From Cristatella mucedo (lineage: Eukaryota > Bryozoa > Phylactolaemata > Cristatellidae), in the NCBI GenBank assembly GCA_009760855.2, contig WPIO01000018.1, positions 5,656,001 to 5,720,000 of the forward strand: a DNA stretch of 64,000 nucleotides, written 5' to 3'. Within the stretch, counting starts at the first letter, position 1. Each line of letters opens with the position of its first letter. Shown here one piece after another: positions 46,998-57,128 of the stretch. Made by a program: the position numbers and the translations under genes. Under the pieces are notes generated by a model, which was given only the letters and a program-made list of their open reading frames with translations, made no database searches and was not told the origin of the DNA.

Positions 46998-49900
46998 TCA
47001 TATATATGCTCCTGTTGCTTTGCAATAACTTTCTACCTTTAGTCGGGACGCGCTTATTTTATGAGTGTGGCCATCTTACTGCTCTGCTGGCAAACTATCG
47101 CTCTGGGTACGCGGAAGCCTCTCGATCGATCGTGCGCAGAAAAGACTGTTGCTGCTGCTCGCAGGCGAAATGAAGGGCGGTGCGGCCAGCTACAAGTACG
47201 TCAACTACCGCGACAGTAAGCTCACGCGACTCCTCAAGGACGCCTTGGGCGGCAACTGTCGAACTGTTATGATAGCTCACGTGGCGCCGGCCAGCATGCA
47301 TTTCGAGGAGTCAAGGAACACGCTCGTATACGCCGACCGCGCCAAGCGCATCAAGAACAAGGTTCGCCGCCCGCTGCCGCCCTCCAACCATCGCCCAACG
47401 CCCGCCGAGCGACTGTTCTAGCTGCCCATGCTGCGTGTACAGGGGGGGGGGGCAGGAAGAAAGTATTCGCGAGCCATTCCCCTCCCCTCACCGCTGCCGC
47501 CGCCGCCGCCCCTCCCCAAAAATCCAGCAAAAGGCCTGGCTGCACGCGTGCCTCTCGAAGCCATCAGTCTCTGCTGGAACATGATTTTCAGGGGGGGAGG
47601 CAACTTTGACAGATGAGGGCCTTGACCTTGCGCAATCCGGTCGATCGTAGTGGGCAGCGCTATTGGGGGACTTGCCGGCCTGGCTCAAGAGGCTTGCAGT
47701 CCGGTGGGCTGCTCCCTTTTCACGCCCTCGTGCAGCCCTCGTCCAGCCCTTGGGCGCCGGCTGCTCTGCTGCAGTGCGTTCTGACTCGTCGATGTGTGCA
47801 GTAGCGAGAAGCACCAGCAGCAGGCGACGCCTGCCAGCACGCTTCCAGCTCCGAAGCACGGAAGGGCTCGAGTTTGCCTCGGCGCGACCTTTGCATCGGC
47901 TGCGCCAGGCAGAGCACGCCGAGGCAGAGCACGCAGAGGCAGAGCACGCTTTTGCAGATTCGCAGAAACGTTGAGGACGTGTCCTACCACGTGACGCAGT
48001 ACACGACGATCATTGCCGAGCTGAAGGACGAGATCGCGCGCCTGCACGCCAAGCTCGCCGTCGCGGCTCCCCTGACACTGCGGCCAGCTGCGCCCAACAT
48101 CGTGGCCGTCCAGGACGAGGTGAGCCGCCACGCCCCTCCTACCCCACTCAGCGCTCTTGGTTCGCCTTCGCCGCCGCCGCCGCCGCCGTCCCCTTGGCCG
48201 GGCGCGTCGTTCCGCGTCGGACTATTACCTGGCCTTCCTTCCCCTTTTTACCCAATGTAGGAATGTGCGCCGCGTCAGCGAAATGTGCGCCACGAAGCGC
48301 GCGCGGTGCGGCGACCCTACGTGGGCGGGCGGCTCGCTGGCTAGCTGGCTAGCTGGCTAGCTGGCTAGCTGGCTAGCTGGCTAGCTGGCTAGCTGGCTAG
48401 CTGGCTAGCTGGCTAGCTGGCTAGCTGGCTAGCTGGCTAGCTGGCTAGCTGGCTAGCTGGCTAGCTAGCTGGCTAGCTGGCTAGCTGGCTAGCTGGCTAG
48501 CTGGCTAGCTGGCTAGCTGGCTAGCTGGCTAGCTGGCTAGCTGGCTAGCTGGCTAGCTGGCTAGCTGGCTAGCTGGCTAGCTGGCTAGCTGGTTAGCTGT
48601 TTAGCTGGCAGACCGTTGCCGTGCCGAGATGTCGATTGCATCGAGAGAGAGAGAGAGCCTCCTTTGCAGCTTTAGCACTCTTTGGGTCACGAGAAAATTT
48701 TGTTTCGTCATTATGAATAGTATTTGAGCAGTTTTCGCTTGCCTGCCAGCCTCTTCGAGCATGTCGGTCAACTTTTTTGAGCAATTCGACAAAGCCGCAC
48801 TTCAGTCTTTTTCGATCGCCCCGCGTCGCTCAGCTGCGACAGGAAGATGAGAACGAGGCTAGGACGAGAACGAGGCTAGCTTGCGGCTAGTGCGCCTGCG
48901 GCGGTCGCCTCTCACTCTTGTCGTCGTCTCGTCCTCGGCCGCCGGCAGGTGATGCGAACGGCGCACGCTCACGAGTTCTTCAAGGTCAAGGAGCAGATGG
49001 TGCTCGCATTCAAGGAGCTCGTGGAACTGCGCCGGAGCCTCATGCAGCTGCAGAACGCTTCGGTCGAGGCGGCGCTCGAGGTCGACCGGCACCAGGCGAC
49101 AATCGCCGATTGGGAAGCCGAGTGCTCGGCTGCGGCGGCCAAGCAGGTAGCCACCGCCGCCGCCGCCGCAGCCGCGCTGTCTCCTGCGCGAACACGCCAG
49201 GCTATTGCGCAAGCATCTCACTAGCACGCTCGCACTCACGTGCTCACGCACGCGAGCACGCACGCACGCACCCACGCGATTCTGGTCTTGTCAATGGGTA
49301 AAGTGTTCACGTTTGACCGCCACGGGTAAGTTCTCTCAGGGCGCAAAACCAATGAATTATGCACGTATGCATTTTTAAAATCCACGCCGTTGCCTCACCC
49401 GCAGAGCGATGCTCTCCTCGAGTACTTGGCAGTCGCTGCTCGCGGCGGACCGGACCGGACCGGGCTAGACCAGACCGAACCGGCTCAAACTGTAGCGCCA
49501 GCCTGGCATGAATTGTGCTTTGCGTTTTTTCTGCGATCGCCCCGCTGCGCCTGCTGCGACTCGTAATGTAGCGTGTCAACGCTTGTCGGCTATTGGTTAA
49601 GCGGTCTTTTAAATGAAACCAAATGAGATGCGTCTGCGCCCGATGTCGCTGCGTCGGCCTTCCTTGGCAGGACGAGTCGTCTAGCCGTCGTTGTAGCGCC
49701 ACGAGAGCGACAAGGGCATGGAGGTGAGCGGCGGCACGCCGCCCGACGACAGCGAAGAGCCGGAGGAGGTGAAGGCCGCTCGGCAGGAGCTGGCCGTGCT
49801 CGCCGGCGAGCTGTATCAGATGGAGAAGAAGCGAGTCGGCGTGACCAAGGAGCTGGCCATCGTGCGTCAGAAGGCGGCTGTGCTCGAGGAGGTACCAGCG

Positions 49901-52900
49901 AAGGGCCCCTGTCGCTCCCCACCCCCCCTGCGAGGGGTTCTCGCGGTGGGCGACGCAGGGGTAGCAGCCTGAGGCGAGGGCGAGGCGCTGACCGTGCAAT
50001 AATATAATAAATAATAAATAAATATATATTTATTTATTTATATATAATATAGTATAATATATATAATAATAATATAATAATAAAATAAATAATAAATAGC
50101 AGCCTGAGGCGAGGGCGAGGCGCTGACCGTGCAATAAAGTGCCAGTCAATCATAGGAGCTCTCTGAAGGGCCATGCCCCGGCAGTCTAAGGGCAGTCACG
50201 GGGTTAGCCAGGACCAGTTGACCTCACGAGTAAAATGGAGTCGCTGCCACTCGCACGACTGCCGGAAGCTGATCGCACTACCCGAGCTCTGTCTGTACAC
50301 GCCAGCGCAAGCTTGCTCGAGCACGTCTGAAAAAACTATTAGCAGATTTATGAGCCTTATTTGTTTGACTCCGTGTCCCGTGAGCTCCAACGTCAGTCCC
50401 CTGAATCAGAATGTTCCAAATAGAAGTGATTCTCCGTCGAATGTATTGCTGCGGAGCAGGCTTATTTTAGCTGATTTGACAACCTCATTTGTATAGCAGC
50501 GAAAGAGCCTATATGGCTATTGCCACCGCTAGCAATTGCCAAAAAAGGATTGCCCACCATAGGATTCGAACTCGCGACCTCGGTCGGGAATAGCGGGCAC
50601 CGGTACCTCTTACTCAACCGCCTACTTTCGCTAGCCCCAGCGAGCGCGCTCGCGAGACGCGCTCGCCCGCGCACGAGCACGCCCCTTTTCTGGCTCGTGC
50701 TGCGGCTCGCACTTGATTTGAGCTGAGCGGCACTCCGAATCGCCAGAGAGAGAGAGAGAGAGGCACCGCAACGCCGACTCGCGGCGAGCTGGTTTGACGA
50801 GTGCGAGCATGTGAGTCGTAGCGTGCGATCTCTGTCGCCATTGACCGCAGTTGCTGTCGACCGTTTCAGAGCCTTCCAAAGTACGCGTCGTCGGACGAGC
50901 AGCGAGAGATCGTCGGGCTGCTGCTTCGCGTCCACGAGCTGGAAATCGACAGCGCCAAGGTCCAGTCGGAGCTCTACTCGAAGGAGGCGGAGCGCGCGAG
51001 ACAGGAGTCGCTCGCCGGCCACTACCGGAGCCACCGCGTGCTGGCAGACGAGATAATTGCTCAGCAGAAGCAGCTGATTCGAGGTATCGATTATTGGCCG
51101 GCGGCCGGCGGCTGGCGCCAGCCGCACGCTGCTTTGCCATGCGCACGTCTCGCCGGCGGCGGTAGAAAGGACGCCATTGTTGTTGAGCCGCGGATACGGC
51201 GAGATCAGGGCGCTCCGTGAGCCAATACCGCAAGGCACAACAAAGCTCGTCAGCCGTTCGATTCTATAAAAAGCCGGTTTCGTGTTCAAGCAGTATGTCG
51301 CGGCGCCCAGTTGTTGATTGCTGACCCATTTGTTGATCAGATGGATTAGTTACTATTTTTTAGCCTTCGTGAGAAAGCAGCCTTATGCGTAATTTTTTCC
51401 AGATACTAATTTGGGAAAGTGGAGAGCGATTTAATCTGAACATGTGTTGTTATTTTAATATATGCAAAGTATTCTTTGGGAGAGCCATAGCGGAGGCCAA
51501 AATTGTCCACGCCCACTTTACTGGCTTGCTGTGTTGCTTTAACTCATACATATGGTTTTGGAAATATCAGGTACGAATTCCGAGGATGGCAAGACGGTGG
51601 TTTCTTTCTTGCTACGAAATCCTTCGCGTTCCTTCGAGCTGCGTAAATTTGGCTGCCGTTTCAACTACGCGTTTGAATCAGCTTGAGGGCAGATTTGTAT
51701 TTGGACCGTGTTTTGGAAGTAATGCCAGTTGGAGTGCCATTTATCTCGACTGTCCCCACCTTGGTAGGACGAACACGAAAAGAGTACTTATAAACTTTGA
51801 AAATACGATGCATCGTTACTGCGGCCGACTCTCAAATTTCTTCGCGTGCGGACACGAGGCACTCGGCAGCACTTTCGGGGCCGTCTTTGTTGGTTTTGTG
51901 TCACGTGGCACTTCTTAAATACTCTGTGCTCCAGGCGATCGGCTTCGGCTGCAGCCTCGACTGTCAAGTGCCCGCGCGATCCCGCTGCTTGGATGAGTGT
52001 TCGCTTGATTGATCGCTTCGTCCTCGCAGATCACAACGTGCCCGTCCCAGTGGAGCTGGAGAGTGCCTACGAGGCCTACGCGGCCTTGCCGCCGAGGACC
52101 GGCCTGACGACGGCCGAGAGGAGCCCCGGCGGCGGCGGCAGTCTGACCAGCATCCGGTCGCAGCAGCAGCTGCTGCTGCTTCAGCAGCAGCAGCCGCAGC
52201 AGCAGCTGCTGGCGCCGTCCACTCTGAGACTTCCGCCTCTAGCCCAGGCTCCGGCATCAAGCAAGGTACGCGCGGCCGGCGGTGAGAGACGAGCGTCACG
52301 TGCCCAATGCGGCTGCCGTTGCCCCACGCGGCTGCCGTTGACGTCGTCGCTTTTTTAAGCCGTAGAGACCGCTTGTATCGGGCAATGGAATTGCCTAACA
52401 AAATAGCACTCGAACTGGTGGTTTCCGGTTTGCAAAATTGAGAGCCCTTAAGCGAAGCTCTGCGGCCCGGCTGGCTGCAATCCAGCCAGTACTTCCGGGT
52501 AGCTTGACAGTAGCTCCAAATTCCAATTGCAAGACAGAGTCTACAGAGGCGTGGCATGCAGGGAAGACGGGTTGAAAGGCTACCGGCTACTGCCTAAACT
52601 ACCGAGCCGCCGTCTGCCGTTGGACTGAGAGCAGAACATTTTCCGATGAGGCTACGAAATCTCAGTGGTTCCTGGTTCAGCTATTCATCCACAGATCTGG
52701 CGCTCATGACGAGACTGTGGACGCTTCAAATGCTCCCCCGCGCTTGGTCTAAAGCCTTGGCTTTAAATGACCCGTCACGTGCTCTAACCAAATCCTGGCG
52801 TTTTCTCGTCCAAATGCGTACGCGCCCTCGGAAGCAACCGGGTGCCGACCCAGCGGCGCCGTAGCACGTTCGCGGCGGTCTTACAGCCCTCCTACACAGG

Positions 52901-55900
52901 AGAGCTGTCCTGCGAGAGCGGCCATTGCAGCCGTTGCTCGGCGAAATCGCTGACTGTCTGAACGGACGTGTGAGCCGTTGCGCTCCGACACTGCAGTCAT
53001 CATTTTAAAATGCCCAATGGCCGGCTGTCGTCCGCCGTTGGACTGAGACCAGAAAATGATGCCTCTGCTATCATTGCTAGCAGAGTTGCAAACAGCTAGG
53101 CAGGCACCAGCTGATTTATTCATTCCGGCTTCACTTTTAGGATCAGCCTGCGGGCAGGTCTCTGGTCCCTAGCGCCAGCCTCGCATGGACGAGGCATGGC
53201 GGCGACGGTCGGGTCAAGGCCAACGAAGCGGAGGAAGAGCGATGGCTCCGATACCAGCGGCGTGGTCAGCCGCGCGATCTGCCACCGAACGCTCCCGGCG
53301 GAGGGCACGCCTACCGTAGGCGCGTTTCGGAAAGCCTCGAAACCCGAACTGCCGCCGCCGCCGCCGCCGCCGATGAAGATCTCCGGTAAGCGGCTCCGCG
53401 CGGCAGGGCTTGCGCTCACCTCGCAAAGCGGCCGCGAAAAGTCGCGCAGGCATGTGTGCCGACATTTTATGACAGCACTTTCATGTCAGTGAGTCCATTC
53501 TACTGAGTTGAAAGCGCCGCGCTCTCGCGTCCCCGCCGGCGGCCGACGTTAGCTCGTCGATTGCCAATCGCGAGACGCTGACGGTCGCGCGGAAAGTGCG
53601 TCAAGCCGCCGCCGCCGCCGCCGCCGCCATTCACGCTGTCCGCCCTCCGCTGTGCGACGTCTGCTTCTGTCTGTCCCGCTTCTTCTGCCTCCTCCTCCAG
53701 TCTAATGCAGGGAAGTCTGCTCGGTCAGGCTGCCCTCCATTTTGCCTCCTACTGGCTCCATCCTCCAGAATGGTGGTGAGAAAAAGGCTATCATTGTGGA
53801 GGGAGGAAATGGCCGCCCGCGATGCGTCTTCCGTCGGATTCAAACCTTCCGCGATTGCCTTTCTTTTGCTGGCCGCCGCCTCATGGTCTGACTTCTATGC
53901 GAAGAGTTCGCAGTTTCCGACAAACGGGGACTGTCGCGGGATGCATCGACTATGGCGCCGGTCTCCTCGTCCGCCATGCCTTGCTTTGCAATGCAATGCG
54001 GACGACAACGAAGAGGGCGCGCCTTTGACGGCTCCTGCGATTGGTCGGCCTCCCCTCCGTCTGGGCCGCCAGGAAGTATGGACGTGGTCGGCTTCTTAGT
54101 CTTCATTCGGTCTTTAATAAGTCTTGGACCGCACCATGGTCTTGGTGACGTAGGCACAAAAGAGTGAAGGGAGACGAAAGTAGGACAGAAGCAAGAAGAA
54201 CCGTATAAATGCGGGGCACGAGCACGAGCCAAGAAGTTGACCCGAAAAAAGATTAAGCAAAACCAGAGTCCGCGCGATTGAATCGCTGTGTGAATCGCCG
54301 CTGTCTCAGAGGGCGTCGCTTCCGCTCGCGGCGAGCAAGGAGTGCGCCCGAGGTGTTGGCCTGGGCGCATCCGCTGCTCGCGCGACGGCGTGCAGGAGGC
54401 ATTATCCCCCCGGACGTTCGGAACGCCCGCCGCAGCGATGACGGTTGTAGAACATTCTCTCCCCCCCCCCGAACGTTTCTCCCCCGGACATTTCCCCCCC
54501 CGTACATTTCCCCACGGCGTAGGATATTTCCCCCTATGTTGATGAATGTATTACTAAGGATACAGATATATATATATATATCGTACTTTCGCGTATACCA
54601 TACAAATAGTTAAGTAACCCGCACCCAGGGTGCGTCTTTTATGTGGGTGTAAAATATGTAAAATATTGTTTACACAAATCGTCAAAACCAGCGTCTTAAA
54701 TACGGTGTCTTATATTTTGGTGTGTCTTATTTGCGGAAAAATACGGTACATGATCAAATGAAGTTCACACTCCGTTGAAATAAAATCAACTCAAAATAAT
54801 TGGAAGGATGGATGGGTTGGTAGTATGGTTTCTAATGGAGCGAGCGGCGGCGGTGGTTGCGGCGGCGGCGGTTGCAACGGCGGTAGCGGCGTCGGCGACC
54901 CATGTAGTTCGGTTCCGCGGGAGTTCGGTTCCGATCGCTCTTTCCGACGCCGCCTGGCAGCCTTCAAAACGGGCGCACTACAGCGTGCCGCGCGTTCCAG
55001 CAAATGAGCGCGAAGCCTCAGAGGTCTACTGAGTATAATTCTATCTCAAGAAATCTCGATAGCCCTAATATGCACTAATTAAAGGGCGGAATATGAATAA
55101 GGGCGGATTCAGGCGGCAGAGGCGCAGCCAGCCCTAAATCTTAAATCCTAAGCCCTAAACTCGAAACCCTACACCCTAAAACCCTAAACCCGAGACCCTA
55201 TACCCCAGGGAGGAAATGCCTTACCCCAGGGGGAATGTCGGGGGGGGGAATTTCCGGGGGGGGGGAAATGTCGAGGGGTTAATGTCCGTACAACGCGATG
55301 ATAGCGAAAACTTTCGGCGGGACTGGAAGACTGCAAAACTTCGGTGGTGCTATGGTGCAGCCCTCACCCTTTTTTGCTCTCGCCACCATCACTTTAATTT
55401 CTGGACGACTCAAAGTGTTGTCGTGGAGGCGGCATCAAGGCAGGATGATTTCTAACAACGTGGCCAAGCGGAAAAGTAAGCCGTACCAATAGCCCCCTGC
55501 GTCTTGGCCTACTTTGTTAAGCAAGGCGCGTTTACAAACGTGGCGTCGCGGCTTCCACGTCCAGTCAGAACTAGGCCGCAAAGCGCAGCAGCGCTCGCCA
55601 CGGCGCTGCTACTCTCAGCCGCCAACACGCGACGATAGCGCGGCGATGCCCGAACCCCGGTGTCGCGGCTAGCTGCTACCTTTGGCAGTGCTACAGCCAA
55701 CGGTAGCAGGAACTCGCGGCAGCGACGAAGGGCGCCCCCTGGCGCCTTAACGAAGGGCGCCCGGCTCCTCGCTGCTCTATTTTCTTTTTCGATCTACGCG
55801 CCTCCGCCGAGCCGCCGCTTCCGGCCGTCGTCGTCGCCGCCGCCGCTTCCGGCGCACCTCGCCGCTCTCGAGCGCACCTCGCAGCCGCTCGCGCTTTTCT

Positions 55901-57034
55901 CCGCCGCTGCAGGCGGTACGGACGCGACGACGCGGCAGCAGCGGCGGCTTTTGAGCTGCGACGCGGCGGCGGCGGCGGCGGCGGTCACGCTCCGGTCGGC
56001 ACGCACAGGTCGCCGAGCCTGGCGCTGCCGCCGGCCCTGCCCGGGCTGTACGCGCTGCCCAGGGAGAGGACGCTCTACTCGCTGAGCCTGCGCAGCAGCA
56101 GCACCGAGTCACTAGCAGCCGCCGCTGCCGCCGCCGCCGCCGGCGTCGGCGAGCAGCCGCCGGCGGCTGCTTTCGGCGACGAGCTCGCTGGAGCGGCGCA
56201 TCGCGGCGACTCGCAGGGGACGAGAAGCATCGCGGCGCTGGCGGCCGCCAAGCGTCGGCGGCAGCAGCAGCAGCTGCGGCAGGACCAGCATGGCGTCGTC
56301 GTTCGGGTCGACGGAGTCCCGACGACGGCGGCCGCCGCCGCCGCGCACGCTGACGACGACGCAGCGTTGCCGACGGCAGCCCCCGCTCTGCTGCCGCATC
56401 GGGTCGTCGTGCCGCTGCTCAGCATCAGCGACGGCCATCTGAACCGCACCTTCATCTCGGTCGGCTCGGCCGGCGACGCGGTGTCGCTGGCGACTACTGC
56501 CGACGCGCGCTCCGAAGCGCCGACGCCGCCGCCGCCGCCGCCGCTGCCGACTCGCGGCCAACCTCTGCCGGGCGGCTTCGCCGACGGCGACGGCGGCGGT
56601 CTGCGCGAAAACGCCACCAAGGATCGCCGAGCGGCGGCGGCGCAGCGACCGACGGCTCGCGAAGCAGCCGCCGCCGAATTCGACGACTGGCCGCCGCCGT
56701 CGAGGCTCGTCGGCGTCGCGGCGGCGCGACCGAACGGTGCCAGCCTCCAGGTGCGAAAAAGGCGCGAATGCGAAGGCGAAGGTCGAGTGCGCTCCAAACT
56801 AGCTCTAGCAGAATCGAGTTCTTCGATTATCAAAAGCCCGGCAGGTGTCTCCGCTCCCTCGGATCCAGTCAGGCGGCTGCCTGTAGCGGCCAGCCAGGAG
56901 ACAGAGACAGAGAGTCCGCCGACCCGCCTCTCCTTGACAGCCAGGTCAAGGAGAGGCGGGTCGGCGGACTCTCTGTCTCTGTCTCTCTCTTTGCCTCTGT
57001 CTCTGTCTCTGTCTCTGTCTGTCTGTCTTTCCCT

Positions 57035-57128
<94 letters not shown>

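Noticed and set aside
48335-48608. CRISPR-like regular repeats
   Set aside because: An 8-bp direct tandem array without spacers in a eukaryotic intron. No CRISPR array or cas gene is present.
50462-51289. 275-codon minus-strand frame
   Set aside because: It overlaps kinesin exon 11 and a SINE-1, with no motif; an antisense shadow in GC-rich DNA.
51385-51918. 177-codon ORF inside intron 11 as a nested gene
   Set aside because: No recognised motif and no promoter or poly(A) evidence. A frame of this length is not surprising in 64 kb read six ways.
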